DNA of 64,000 nt from Sthenelais limicola (taxonomy: Eukaryota; Annelida; Polychaeta; Phyllodocida; Sigalionidae): contig OW804102.1 of the NCBI GenBank assembly GCA_942159475.1, positions 20,898,684 through 20,962,683 on the forward strand, in the 5' to 3' direction. The position numbers and the translations under genes were made by a program. The notes below the pieces were generated by a model, which worked only from the letters and a program-made list of their open reading frames with translations, was not told the origin of the DNA and made no database searches. Numbering within the stretch: position 1 is the stretch's first letter; each line of letters starts with the position of its first letter. This document shows positions 50,901 through 55,332 of the stretch, in pieces.

Positions 50901-53223
50901 TATCTTTGGATGGACAATTACTAGAAAGTAGCAACATATATACTCTAAGATGACCTTAGAAATGCATAGGTAGTATTTAATACAGTCTTGGAATTTGATA
51001 AATGCATTCCTATCACTCAACGGTATTACCCCGAAGATGAGAACATTCGTACAAATAGATCTTGCGAATAAAACACTTCAATTTTGCGACTTAATGTGAC
51101 TCCTTTTCCTGAAGCACATCACAAAATAACAATGCAAGAGGCTTACATGACTGAGTTGGTAATAGTGGGAGAACTCGGACGCGGCTCTGCAGACTATGGC
51201 GCACCCGCCACCTATGATGATCACTTTTGTTGGCGGCCGATACAGTTCTTCTGTCAATTTATAAACACCATAGCCAGCGTTGCACTGAAATACATAGGTA
51301 GTTTTTTGCTGTCATTGTGTATTTCTTATTAATACTAATAAAGGATTGAGCGGAATATACATGTGATTATGTGTATGATGTTGGTATGATGGACTAGGAA
51401 GAGTGGAACGTATACAGTCATGTGCGAAAATATCATGAGCGTAAAACTAACACTAAAGGGCCTAGTCCACTAAACGGATTCTCATGCGATTCTTACAGAA
51501 TTTAGTGTATAAGAGTCCTCTGCGGCGCAAAATCGCATGAAAATCGGCTTAGTGGACTAGATATTGATAACACAAACAAATGATAACAATCAAAATGACA
51601 GCTTCCTATTCTTCTCATTCCTCCATGTTACTGATGTAATTATTCTTTCATCTATATCACTCTGTCTGCTCTTTATTGTATCATAACTGACGATGGTTTG
51701 TTTCAATTGAAATCATCGTTCGACACTTTGGTCAGGACCAATTACACATGGAAATATAGAATATGGGTGTATGTTCAGAACATTAGCCTGAACACAATTG
51801 AATAAATAAAGAACTTGATCTATCCCTCGAGGGATGTTCTCATGGTTTAATGTGTTTACCATTGTAAAAGAGGGAAGTCCGATTGTATGTATATCATCAT
51901 GACAATAAACACCCTTCTCTATGGCGCTTGTCATATAATCTAAATATGGAATTCCATTAACAGTGAATAGTAGCAGGCCTTTCCGTATGTCGTGAACGGA
52001 TAAAGGAGTGAATTATTCACCTGCATTGTTGTGTCACCTTAAGGTAAAATGCTTGCAAATGAGAAGAAATATTTTAATATTTGGTATTGATTTTTGTAGA
52101 GGAGGCCTGGCTGCATCTCTTCATTCATTAACTCGCGGTCGGTTTATAGCAGAAGAACAATGTTTCCAATAATACCCTCGTCCAGCCCTCGTAAGGCCGG
52201 TCAAGTTACCAACTCCTCGCAACCTTAGGGATGTTTTCATGCACTGTCTTTCGTTATTTAATTATGGCATGAAAATGACAAAAATGTATTTATAAATGAC
52301 ATTTCCTTGATTCTGAAATAGCGCATTTCTACCGTTAAGTTTGCCTTCTTCTATGGCTGTGCCAACTTTACTGTTCAAGCACCTTTTTGTGTTGCTTTCC
52401 ATAAACTGTCTACAAATAACCTCTCAGTATGAAGTTGATCCAACACGCTTGAAATATACGATTGTAAGCCTGGGATGGAAGAATGGTTTGGCAATTCAAC
52501 ATTCCTCCAGCTCTGACAGACGTACCTCACGATAGCTATAGACCAACATACATACATAGTTATAGGACACATATACTGTACCAAAATGTGCGGGATTTCT
52601 GGAAGTTTGAAACGTTTATCATGCAATGACAATCGTTATTGCAAGCTCACACGATGACAATAATTTATTATGCAATTTGCATTGTCCCCTAATTTCGGTT
52701 CCGGTAATGATTATCTCGCGAATTTCACGAACATATTTTACAAATTCCAGTCAAGGCACATTAAATACTGGTGAATGCTCACAAAACGGTTTGCGCATCT
52801 CGCGAAATTATTTCGCTGTAACCCCACGATAACCTCCCCTCAACGTATAATACCAATACTGCAATAAAATACTGGAATATTAATATGTGCATGTATTCAG
52901 GTGTTCAATTGTAGCTAACTGTCACAAACCTTTGAGTCGATCCATGTGAAATTCAACTTGTATCCAGGCAAGAAGTCAGGATGGTTGTTGATGTGTAAGG
53001 TAGCCTCCTCTGCTACATATCTGAGAGCAGGTCCATCGGCCCAGTCTCCTGACATGGGATGGAAGCCTATAATGGTGAGCACGACCTTCTCATCCTCTCC
53101 ATTGAGCACCTCACTTCCAAGGGCTACCACAGGCCCAAAGTACAAAACCACTGCTCCAAAACTCCACAGGAAAAACTGTCCCAATGAATAATGTTTATCA
53201 GGGCCCCCTCTCCACCTCGCCAT
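5809..53223 (-). CDS. GABA-B receptor (type-2-like class C GPCR), 16 exons
   Basis: Class C G-protein-coupled receptor gene rebuilt by eye. Exons from the start: 52930-53223, 51147-51284, 50569-50739, 49521-49622, 47535-47600, 46317-46458, 44425-44637, 19335-19499, 13547-13639, 10776-10926, 10190-10307, 9437-9544, 8619-8741, 7352-7498, 6642-6830, 5809-5901. They total 2313 nt, 770 aa plus TAG, and all junction phases agree. Signal peptide at about 17-36, Venus-flytrap domain about 40-460, TM1 in exon 10, TM2 in 11, TM3 in 12, TM4 in 13, TM5 in 14, TM6-TM7 in 15. MSSPxMNN before TM2, FCTVRNF at TM3, FLAWETR after TM5 and NDS in loop 3 are GABA-B hallmarks closest to type 2. Known role of the family: heterodimeric inhibitory GABA receptors coupled to Gi/o. 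Odd points: the tail is only about 30 aa after TM7, with no coiled coil, and the GABA-contact residues of type 1 look replaced. In-frame TAG two codons before ATG supports the start. Confidence 0.9.
6118..6201. repeat. nested hairpin in last intron
   Basis: GTTAACTAACTCGTTGGTT (6118-6136) is mirrored by AACCAACTTGTTAGTTAAC (about 6183-6201). Inside lies a second inverted pair, GAATATTGCA / TGCAATATTC. Together they form a two-part stem in the intron between exons 15 and 16. Confidence 0.6.
6395..6629 (+). mobile_element. miniature element, GGGTCAG family (copy B)
   Basis: 235 bp with inverted ends GGGTCAGATTCTCAGAAAAT and its complement (TTTTCTGAAACTCTGACCC). It lies in the intron just downstream of exon 15, 6 bp past the donor hexamer. 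The GAGAGGATTGGTGAAG end faces the exon. Confidence 0.8.
6642..6830 (-). CDS. GABA-B-like receptor, coding exon 15 (TM6-TM7)
   Basis: 63 codons, acceptor TTTTCAG, donor GTAAGG, phase 0 to 0. Loop 3 (LNDSQLIG), TM6 and TM7, ending IVFLPK, the usual end of TM7. A miniature element begins 6 bp past the donor hexamer. Confidence 0.92.
7352..7498 (-). CDS. GABA-B-like receptor, coding exon 14 (ECL2, TM5)
   Basis: 49 codons, acceptor ATTGCAG, donor GTGAGA, phase 0 to 0. Extracellular loop 2 with the conserved Cys (AVCRSN), likely paired to the TM3 Cys, then TM5 (YIIQGLLLAFGAFLAWETRK). Confidence 0.92.
7560..7960. repeat. purine-rich low-complexity tract
   Basis: GTAG/GGAG/AGTAGTAG-rich DNA with imperfect short repeats. 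Open frames on both strands here are compositional artefacts. It ends shortly before the initiator tRNA gene. Confidence 0.7.
8025..8096 (+). tRNA. initiator tRNA-Met (CAU)
   Basis: 72-nt gene. Acceptor stem AGCAGAG pairs with CTCTGCT. The initiator signature GGGCCCATAACCC (three G:C pairs below the anticodon loop, anticodon CAT) is followed by T-loop ATCGAAA instead of TTCGA, and the 5' base is A, as in animal initiator tRNAs. Internal A box (TGGCGCAGTGG) and B box (GGATCGAAACC) are present, and a T run follows within 10 bases as a Pol III terminator. The sequence is close to the vertebrate initiator tRNA. It lies antisense in an intron of the receptor gene. Confidence 0.96.
8619..8741 (-). 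CDS. GABA-B-like receptor, coding exon 13 (TM4)
   Basis: 41 codons, acceptor TTGACAG, donor GTAAGT, phase 0 to 0. TM4 (GVVLVIVLVNLIVLVLW) followed by DPYYVEV, the WxxxDP element of the family. Confidence 0.9.
9018..9259. mobile_element. miniature element with GGGA-TGTTCAT ends
   Basis: Inverted ends GGGAATGTTCATTTTTAACC and its near-complement GGTTAATTATGAACAGTCCC flank a G-rich interior containing a duplicated TGCAGACTCT motif. A degenerate relative lies at about 12985-13130 (same GCAGACTCTAAA and GGGGGTGGGG pieces). No coding capacity. Confidence 0.65.
9437..9544 (-). CDS. GABA-B-like receptor, coding exon 12 (TM3)
   Basis: 36 codons, acceptor TTTGCAG, donor GTGAGT, phase 0 to 0. TM3 and cytoplasmic loop 2: IGFSLVFGALFSKTWRVHVI, the conserved FGA.F.KTWRVH block implicated in G-protein coupling in this family. 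Confidence 0.92.
10190..10307 (-). CDS. GABA-B-like receptor, coding exon 11 (TM2)
   Basis: 118 nt, acceptor ATTGCAG, phase 2 to 0. Contains MSSPRMNN and TM2 (NNVILCGCVALFATVFF), ending FCT. The 5' splice site is GCAAGT, the standard GC-type donor; joining there rejoins FCT to VRNF as in other GABA-B receptors. Confidence 0.9.
10776..10926 (-). CDS. GABA-B-like receptor, coding exon 10 (TM1)
   Basis: 151 nt, acceptor AAAATAG, donor GTGAAG, phase 1 to 2. Contains TM1 (PLVSLAGLGILLSIVFLVFN) followed by basic FRGKR at the cytoplasmic side. Confidence 0.9.
11760..12197. mobile_element. miniature element, CAATAGGGG family (copy 1)
   Basis: Ends CAATAGGGGACTTGCAT and ATGCAAGTCCCCTATTG are exact inverted repeats about 438 bp apart. 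The interior shares GCCGCCATTTTGAATCT and other blocks with the copy at 44846-45187. It lies in an intron of the receptor gene. Confidence 0.8.
12198..13546. other. intronic DNA with a degenerate repeat
   Basis: No supported gene. Contains the degenerate relative of the 9018-9259 element at about 12985-13130; the rest is unique AT-rich intron. Confidence 0.5.
13547..13639 (-). CDS. GABA-B-like receptor, coding exon 9
   Basis: 93 nt, acceptor TTCCCAG, donor GTAAGA, phase 1 to 1. Codes for the short linker from the flytrap domain to TM1 (GYFYPDLNGLPVIKWLKKEA). Confidence 0.85.
13770..16637 (+). CDS. LINE ORF2-like protein: EEP endonuclease + reverse transcriptase (partial)
   Basis: Open for 955 codons with no internal stop. 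The first natural reading enters mid-domain (ILAIQESWLD, the catalytic-Glu block of apurinic-type EEP endonucleases). Next come VNVYRPPAG, CGDININ and a SLSDHYITY block, the remaining EEP motifs. Reverse transcriptase motifs follow in order: PLPKSG, LRPIALVP, QGGFRKDHST, the D-containing FDVAKAFNCLDYE, TGVPQGS and YADD (Tyr at about 15825). A C-terminal segment with SPHVLGPQMWNNL closes it. The layout resembles CR1/Jockey-group elements; the exact clade is not assigned. The intact frame suggests recent insertion, but lack of the N-terminus makes this copy unable to act alone. Confidence 0.88.
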   Translation, partial: NQSVRSLCIDKYESEKYEWQRNKIAEIFTNVLTGNVQILAIQESWLDNGDLDGNLLCDTRFRIFRKDRNLQNNGNPKRGGGLCVFANVEFAVDPWAFNDRNLCNDHIELQVLKIKPGNRRQIILVNVYRPPAGCKNIFLNEVNEALLHIKMNARNCNIILCGDININMLDTNDACTKEMMRVLKEGAIKQLITKATRCGKNTEHLLDILATDHPHIAKHGIIESSLSDHYITYMNVKKSTAPRNVTEKLGRNYGRIDWENFGEYIEQAALTPGDTTDPNRVWNNIKSSILRYLDMKCPVVKKRVIRRGVMILNRETINAINTRDRLFKVAKQTNSDLDWTAARESRKISSRLVKNAKRRHINSMLENNNNNSKKFWRQIGNLVGKVNSSLPDSFLHEGNTVEGLQASNHLNMFFKNLGMLAGNQVDNSNKFLNAEINTEATTKIVIREEEVLEYVRDINTSKSSGFEWVNSEVLKFFFQRKYKLLTKLLNFCIRGNIIPQEWKEYLVTPLPKSGNLRLFVNLRPIALVPLPSKILEYFICKALRTHMEINKLFSAVQGGFRKDHSTNRSLYEFVEPIMKGMDDGHVSITTYFDVAKAFNCLDYEIMFNKLRYYKINPSIINIIKEYLNNRKQKTVLNGITSGPISINTGVPQGSLVGPLIFIIFVNDLPKCMDQIETNLTTRLTMYADDTATSVTGKNIHDCLTTAQDIASTVFNWMSANKLKINVQKCQYQIIGTSRRLKKIKRENLGQLYIDGRAIEKVNNVRYLGFEIDVNLSFNRHFTKVRNTIQGKINQLSRIRYYLTDRITSIIVKTHIMPLADYGLLFLNMANASNARKLQSALNRGIRLINRNALLTLAEIMERYKIMLLEKRGGIAVMGLMFRLKDIDSYVQDMPRPTRQAEGINLIVPRPRSERFRRSPHVLGPQMWNNLEARDKSLTWPNLKGNLKTKNDWHLK
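13770..17055 (+). mobile_element. non-LTR retrotransposon (LINE), 5'-truncated
   Basis: Covers the endonuclease/reverse transcriptase frame (13770-16637), about 400 bp of 3' untranslated DNA and an A tract at 17046-17055. The 5' boundary is uncertain: the frame opens right after an in-frame TAG at 13767-13769, inside what should be the endonuclease N-terminus, so the copy is 5'-truncated. It lies antisense within intron 8 sequence just upstream of the exon 9 acceptor. Confidence 0.85.
17056..19334. other. intronic DNA, no gene seen
   Basis: Unique AT-rich sequence between the LINE and exon 8. C-rich and T-rich homopolymers near 17285-17330 and a short CCGCATCCG-type repeat at about 19197-19250. 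No motif-bearing open frame. Confidence 0.5.
19335..19499 (-). CDS. GABA-B-like receptor, coding exon 8
   Basis: 165 nt, acceptor TTTGCAG, donor GTGAGT, phase 1 to 1. Reads LSDFSYRDGTMGLMIKNNMH followed by a FTGSLGLTQFNEN-type stretch, the F.G.tG...F region closing the flytrap domain, ending IFDIWYQM. Confidence 0.88.
22062..22586 (-). pseudogene. possible 3' remnant of a retroelement ORF
   Basis: 174-codon open frame on the minus strand, ending close to a long T run (22082-22100; an A tract on the minus strand), as at the 3' end of a LINE copy. The frame includes a CxxCG...ED...CIHMF pattern resembling the C-terminal zinc-knuckle-like end of some LINE proteins. No RT motifs are present. It could equally be a chance frame. 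Confidence 0.3.
22768..23003 (+). mobile_element. miniature element, GGGTCAG family (copy C)
   Basis: 236 bp with ends GTGTCAGATTTTCAGAAAAT and TTTTTCTGACGATTTCATCC; the interior matches other copies (ATTTAGTAAATTCTGCTAAA and GAGAGGATTGGTGAAG). Ends are decayed. Confidence 0.7.
26261..26425. repeat. 82-bp tandem duplication
   Basis: GTGTAACGCATCCAAGTG begins at 26261 and again at 26343. Each copy continues through GAGGATTCCCCAGACAGTTA and GGGTATGAATGCTACACATA. A more diverged partial copy is at about 25970-26035. Confidence 0.8.
27785..27898 (-). mobile_element. short retroposed fragment with target-site duplication
   Basis: A T-rich start (A tract on the minus strand) followed by TCCTGCCATCTCGGCCTCTA. 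It is flanked by the direct repeat GATATGGAAAATATT at 27772-27786 and about 27900-27914. A related 3'-end sequence occurs at 46497-46565 (CCTGCCGTCGAAGCTTCTAC), so these look like truncated 3' ends of one retroelement family. Confidence 0.6.
28055..28082 (+). repeat. left terminal inverted repeat of the 16.1-kb transposon
   Basis: Starts GGGTCAGATTTTCTACGAAT and ends GTACAATT; the only difference from the right end over 28 bp is at base 16 (C against G). Confidence 0.85.
29340..31515. repeat. left subterminal array: about four 520-bp units
   Basis: CCGTACGGTTATGTCGTA recurs at 29493, 30022, 30542 and 31067 (spacings 529, 520, 525). Each unit holds two TGTCGGACAACAC sites 174-175 bp apart (29565/29739, 30081/30256, 30602/30776, 31127/31302) and one GACGTCC(A)(G/T)CATG site. 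The last unit runs up to the transposase start codon. Confidence 0.9.
31549..32256 (+). CDS. transposase exon 1 (basic N-terminus, APEEP repeats)
   Basis: 236 codons from ATGATG (either Met possible), ending phase 0 at GTAGGA. An Arg/Lys-rich first 80 residues contain several NRARxxRWRARK-like stretches, then Pro/Glu-rich repeats and a KKKNKKGK basic patch. Confidence 0.8.
31549..38164 (+). CDS. DDE-type transposase, four exons, frame broken twice near the 3' end
   Basis: Exons 31549-32256, 32478-32569, 33227-35295 and 35671-38164; junctions GTAGGA/GCAG, GTATGT/GTAG and GTACAT/TCAG agree in phase. Numbering assumes an unbroken frame: 1-90 is a basic DNA-binding-like start (GRPAK, then Arg-rich helices); about 130-180 APEEP repeats; KRKR in exon 2 is NLS-like; about 297-335 coiled coil; about 585 CLCKRH, a likely metal-binding motif; catalytic candidates Asp712 (MDFAENW), Asp797 (FTDGPSSQYRN) and Glu829 (FEAGHGKGPCDG), spacing D84D31E. 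Then a long Pro-rich repeat region and a C-terminal SH3/Tudor-like domain (VGDFVAAVYDNNWWLG). Total 5363 nt, which becomes divisible by three only after subtracting the two extra C bases at about 36911-36920 and 37027-37036. Without a frameshift the protein stops at 37004 and lacks the last domain. Confidence 0.8.
31945..32085 (+). repeat. 15-bp tandem repeat coding for APEEP
   Basis: Nine nearly identical copies of GCCCCAGAGGAGCCC within exon 1. All three frames of both strands are open here, which explains overlapping long frames. Confidence 0.95.
32478..32569 (+). CDS. transposase exon 2
   Basis: 92 nt between TTTGCAG and GTATGT, phase 0 to 2. Contains PPRKRKRTATHTPR, a nuclear-localisation-like basic run. 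Joining it to exon 3 keeps the exon 3 frame open. Confidence 0.7.
32570..33226. other. transposase intron 2 with nested miniature element
   Basis: 657-bp intron. Its larger part is a diverged GGGTCAG-type element at about 32930-33143 (ends TTCCGAAAATGTACAATTG and CAATTGTACATTTTCCGAAT). Confidence 0.6.
32930..33143 (+). mobile_element. miniature element, GGGTCAG family, nested (copy H)
   Basis: Inverted ends around CCGAAAATGTACAATTG; the outer GGGTCAG is lost at the left and reads GTCTGACAC at the right. It lies in the second intron of the transposase gene of the larger element. Confidence 0.65.
33227..35295 (+). CDS. transposase exon 3 (coiled coil and catalytic core)
   Basis: 2069 nt, acceptor AATGTAG, donor GTACAT, phase 2 to 1. 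Contains the coiled coil, CLCKRHQNF, and the three candidate acidic residues at 34560 (Asp), 34815 (Asp) and 34911 (Glu). It ends in a Cys-rich stretch (SCFNACCLSGGSWKFGCPGW). Confidence 0.88.
35671..38164 (+). CDS. transposase exon 4 (Pro-rich repeats, Tudor-like C-terminus)
   Basis: Acceptor ATGTTTCAG, entering in phase 1 so that VVQVEDPAPP is read. It codes for 14 copies of a PPPKCPPAES core and then the C-terminal domain ending at TAA 38162-38164. Two units have seven C instead of six after AAGTGT and shift the frame. Confidence 0.75.
35700..37600 (+). repeat. 114-bp coding minisatellite
   Basis: AAGTGTCCCCCC recurs at 35886, 36000, 36114, 36228, 36342, 36456, 36570, 36684, 36798, 36912, 37027, 37142, 37310 and 37478: nine steps of 114 bp, two of 115 (extra C) and two of 168 (longer variant unit also seen at the start). 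Each unit codes for 38 residues with VVVEEGVDGETADPPPPPPP. Confidence 0.95.
38290..39598. repeat. 153/160-bp tandem array after the transposase gene
   Basis: CTGGCCATGTACTTGC at 38548, 38708, 38861, 39021, 39174, 39327 and 39480 (steps 160, 153, 160, 153, 153, 153), with two shorter diverged units before. Because 153 is 51 codons, long frames without stops arise by chance. Each unit includes TTTAATGTCTTCTTACACAT, also present in the 382-bp units. Confidence 0.92.
39600..39657. mobile_element. fragment of a GGGTCAG-type miniature element
   Basis: GGTTATTTGACAGGATTGGTGAAGGCC-like end sequence followed by CAATTGCACAATTTCTATAA, matching the right end of other copies; no left end remains. Confidence 0.45.
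40080..43600. repeat. right subterminal array: ten 382-bp units with paired TGTCCGACA-type sites
   Basis: GA(T/C)GTCCGAC occurs at 40114, 40496, 40878, 41260, 41642, 42024, 42406, 42788 and 43170, and a diverged GATGTCCGG at 43552: nine steps of exactly 382 bp. A second GTCCGACA follows 21 bp after the first in each unit (22 in the last). Two sequence subtypes are visible: units 1-2, and unit 3 onward. Open frames at 40174 and 40556 are repeat shadows. Confidence 0.95.
44122..44149 (-). repeat. right terminal inverted repeat of the 16.1-kb transposon
   Basis: Plus strand reads AATTGTACATTCCTAGAAAA then TCTGACCC, the complement of the left end with one mismatch. A 14-bp TA-rich spacer (44150-44163) separates it from miniature element copy D. 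Confidence 0.85.
44164..44386 (+). mobile_element. miniature element, GGGTCAG family (copy D)
   Basis: 223 bp, ends GGGTCAGATCGTCGGAAAAT and ACATTTCTGGCGATTCCACCC-like. Starts 14 bp beyond the right end of the 16.1-kb transposon and ends 32 bp short of the exon 7 donor hexamer. Confidence 0.8.
44425..44637 (-). CDS. GABA-B-like receptor, coding exon 7
   Basis: 213 nt, acceptor ATTGCAG, donor GTGAGT, phase 1 to 1. Contains ISGLTPRQIDTMLLDKRPD and ends in the ALALNKTLTDLS helix typical of GABA-B flytrap domains. It is followed by the 24.9-kb intron that holds the large transposon. Confidence 0.9.
44846..45187. mobile_element. miniature element, CAATAGGGG family (copy 2)
   Basis: Begins CAATAGGGGACTTGCAT and ends ATGCAAATCCCCTAT. 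The interior matches copy 1 (CCGCCATTTTGAATCT near the left end, CATGCACTGCAGTAGACATG near the right). Confidence 0.78.
45831..46056 (-). mobile_element. miniature element, GGGTCAG family, diverged (copy E)
   Basis: Left end GGGCCAGGGCGTCAGAAATT, right end GTTGTACGTTTCCTAAAGCC; the interior retains TAATTTAGCAGAGTTTACAC. It is directly followed by copy F. Confidence 0.55.
46068..46298 (+). mobile_element. miniature element, GGGTCAG family (copy F)
   Basis: Left end GGGTCAGATCATCAGAAAAT, right end decayed (GTAGACTTTGTGACGCGCTG then CCC). It ends 12 bp from the exon 6 donor hexamer. Confidence 0.7.
46317..46458 (-). CDS. GABA-B-like receptor, coding exon 6
   Basis: 142 nt, acceptor TGTTTCAG, donor GTGGGT, phase 0 to 1. 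Reads AYKVGLYGPHIVWILIGWMQ, then PDWWEKPDPAIDCS. The GWxxPxWWE pattern is the GABA-B2-like version of the motif. A miniature element ends 12 bp beyond the donor hexamer. Confidence 0.9.
46497..46565 (-). mobile_element. 3' end of a retroelement copy
   Basis: T-rich run (A tract on the minus strand) followed by TTTATTCAATTCCCTGCCGT, related to 27785-27898. How far it extends is unclear. Confidence 0.4.
47003..47074 (+). tRNA. tRNA-Gly (UCC)
   Basis: 72 nt. Acceptor stem GCGTCGG pairs with CCGACGC, anticodon loop CTTCCAA gives TCC, T arm CGGGTTCGATTCCCG is perfect. Internal A and B boxes are standard, and TTTT follows two bases after the gene as a Pol III terminator. It lies in a receptor intron (between exons 5 and 6), antisense to the receptor. 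Confidence 0.96.
47535..47600 (-). CDS. GABA-B-like receptor, coding exon 5
   Basis: 22 codons, acceptor CTTCCAG, donor GTGAGT, phase 0 to 0. Reads DARIIVGNFWEAMARKVFCE, a near-diagnostic GABA-B block. The tyrosine that contacts agonist in GABA-B1 (FYE) is tryptophan here (FWE). Confidence 0.92.
48052..48617. mobile_element. TTAA-flanked miniature element (copy 1)
   Basis: TTAA at both ends (48052-48055, 48614-48617), with imperfect inverted ends AGGTAAATGCCAG and CTGGCATTGATACCT (the latter just inside). The interior shares CAGTGCTGCAGGCGGGA and GAACATGGTTGGAG blocks with 63089-63830. Confidence 0.6.
49521..49622 (-). CDS. GABA-B-like receptor, coding exon 4
   Basis: 34 codons, acceptor CCGGCAG, donor GTAAAT, phase 0 to 0. 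Reads VTEHLVGMMEENNITLL and ends QVRNLK, the lobe-2 helix and strand preceding the DARIIVG block. Confidence 0.88.
50569..50739 (-). CDS. GABA-B-like receptor, coding exon 3
   Basis: 57 codons, acceptor GGTACAG, donor GTAAGG, phase 0 to 0. Contains YPRFFRNWPPES followed by a KWYKVATIFEF-type strand, the conserved FFRT...W..VATI block of GABA-B flytrap domains. Confidence 0.9.
50740..51146. other. intron between receptor exons 2 and 3
   Basis: 407 bp, no other feature seen. AT-rich. Confidence 0.6.
51147..51284 (-). CDS. GABA-B-like receptor, coding exon 2
   Basis: 46 codons between a TTTCAG acceptor and a GTAAGC donor, phase 0 to 0. Reads CNAGYGVYKLTEELYRPP, then VIIIGGGCAIVCRAASEF. This fills exactly the gap between exons 1 and 3 in the flytrap domain, at the loop holding GCSS in human GABA-B1. 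It was found by translating the minus strand between acceptor and donor; no long open frame marks it. Confidence 0.88.
51285..52929. other. intron between receptor exons 1 and 2
   Basis: 1645 bp. A repeated theme of cut palindromes (GTCCACTAAACGGATT around 51466 and GCTTAGTGGACTAG around 51544) suggests another miniature element at about 51459-51560. No exon seen. Confidence 0.45.
52930..53223 (-). CDS. GABA-B-like receptor, coding exon 1
   Basis: 98 codons from ATG to a GTTTGT donor, phase 0. Contains the hydrophobic signal segment (FFLWSFGAVVLYFGPVVAL) and the first lobe-1 strands of the flytrap domain (LTIIGFHPMSGDW), ending LNFTWIDSK. In-frame TAG lies two codons upstream of the ATG. Confidence 0.85.
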
Positions 53224-54008
53224 GCTCTAGTGTAATGTATGTATGAATAGGGAGAGATGGTTTATATTACAGATACCAGCCGCACACAGATACGTAGAGA
53301 AGGTCTAGTATGTATTACTGTATTACTCACAGAATGCTCTATATAAGTGCGGCGTATATCTATGGATTACATGGCATTATGTGAGAGTTTTGCTACAACT
53401 AATGGAGGTTTACTGTGCGACCCTCTCCAAGCATTGATTCACTCTCTGTCTCCCTCTGTCTCCCTCAGCCGCCAAGTGCCTACAGGTGGTTTACTTGCTG
53501 GAGGCAGGATGGGATGTGAGTCGGTCTCAAGTGGATTCACTGTAAATATATACGTATAGAGCTTATGGGGGAGGGTGGGGTGTGCATTGGTGGAGGGGGA
53601 GGGGGCGGAAGACAGTGGCAGATAAAGGAGATTCAATGGAGGCGTAACCGTGATTTCCCTGGTATACGAGGGAGGGGTGGGGTGAGGTGTAATCGTTAGA
53701 GAATTTGAGTTTTAAAGGTACTTTATTCAACAAAAGCGTTTCTCAGCCATCGCTGATAACATAGTTAGCAATATCGTTAGCACCCTATATTTATTGAAAT
53801 CCCTACTTCCATAGCTGAAAGCAGATTAGGCAATGCTTTATAACAATGCATTGTATACTCTTCAATAATAACAGGCTGGGAACTCTATGTGAATGAAGCA
53901 TACACATAGTTCTATGGGTTGACAATGGACAGTCCGCGACTATGAGGTTGTTAGTGCCTCATAACCAGTATGCGCGCACATACACGGGCGAAAAGGAAAA
54001 CGAGACAA
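53224..54008. promoter_or_regulatory. upstream region of the receptor gene
   Basis: Must hold the 5' untranslated region and probably promoter of the receptor (or an intron, if there are upstream non-coding exons). No TATA box or CpG island is obvious by eye. A (T/C)CTCTG(T/C)CTCCC tract lies at 53442-53470 and a G-rich tract at 53565-53600. Confidence 0.3.
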
Positions 54009-54229
54009 TAGGGAGATTTAGCAACCACAACGCACCAATACAACACTAACGCATCCACTAACTATTAGTACATTATTACCGTTGTGGGGATATCTCAAGA
54101 GGCCTGCGATGCAGATCTATGCCCTCAGCCCAGCGCCTATCGAGATATCCTCACAGCGGTAGTAATGTACAAATAATTACTGGATGCGTTAGTGTTGCAT
54201 TGGTGCGTTGTGGTTGCTAAATCTCCCTA
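54009..54229. mobile_element. near-palindromic foldback miniature element
   Basis: 221 bp. Left arm from TAGGGAGATTTAGCAACCAC and right arm ending GTGGTTGCTAAATCTCCCTA are almost perfect complements for about 90 bp (also CGCACCAATAC against GCATTGGTGCG, and TAACGCATCCA against TGGATGCGTTA), leaving a short loop near 54105-54120. Confidence 0.85.
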
Positions 54230-54670
54230 ATATTAAGCAGTTCTGCTGACTTGTGACGCGAATTATGTTAATAAGATTGTCATAGCTGATCTTTGATGCA
54301 TATAAGATCCCTTCATAAAACTGACAATGCGCAAGAACGATAATTTATAGTTACCACACCCCTTTATACATGACTCCGCTCAGATGTTCGCAACCCATTT
54401 GTACTTACAACTTGGACAAATAAAAGAATCTTTAAAAACAAATGTCTGGAACGCCCAAAAAGCTTTCATAGATATACAAGGTAAAAGGACACCTAGCTTT
54501 GTCTCGTAAGTGAGACAAACTCTTCATGAAAAAAGTATTACTCGTATGGCTCTGAGCTGAGCCTATGATTATCGCTGTCTTGTGTATTGACCTGTGAAGG
54601 AAAGTGTGTTTATAGTAGTTGCTATACATGCCTTTAGTGTAACGAGATACACCTCACTCTTCCTACAGGT

Positions 54671-54910
54671 GGGTCAAATCGTCAGATAAATGTACAATTC
54701 GCCTTCACCAATTGTCTCAAATATCCCAAATTCAAGGTAGATATAAGGTTTAAAATTCAGTTCAATATAACCAAACAGATTCTTTGAATCAAGGCAATGC
54801 CAAATATACTCAGATATACCTAGTATTGACCATTTTACAGTCTCATTTAGCAGAATTTACTAATTTAATGTGTAGATCTGCAGATTGTACATTCTTTGAA
54901 GATCTGACCC
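54671..54910 (-). mobile_element. miniature element, GGGTCAG family (copy G)
   Basis: 240 bp, ends GGGTCAAATCGTCAGATAAA and ATTCTTTGAAGATCTGACCC. Inverted relative to copies B, D and F. Upstream of the receptor gene. Confidence 0.78.
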
Positions 54911-55332
54911 ATGTCATGATGTGCGCACTGACTGATCATAAGGCCCCCGTCCACTTTAAAACCTTTTATATGATGGGGATCAGTGAGGCCACACTACTGT
55001 ATCTCGTCATATTAAAGTAGAAGTAAAGTGTTATTGACAAATGTGAAAAGATAACCTGATATAACAATTTGCGAGGCAGGCTGAACTTGAGATGCGCCAT
55101 TCTGGGGATTAGTAGACTGCATACAAGCCTTCCAACGTGAACGTGTGCTGCTTCCCAGAATAACCAGTTCTGATAATTAGAGTTTTATGCTTGGAAAATG
55201 AATAGATCATATCATAATGATATTGAAATGCAGAATTTCTAGCAGTGCACACAGTTAAACTAAGACATTTACGTTCAATGTTCCTTCAGCGTAGGCCTCT
55301 CTCCCTATACTACTGACATAGATCATTAGTAA

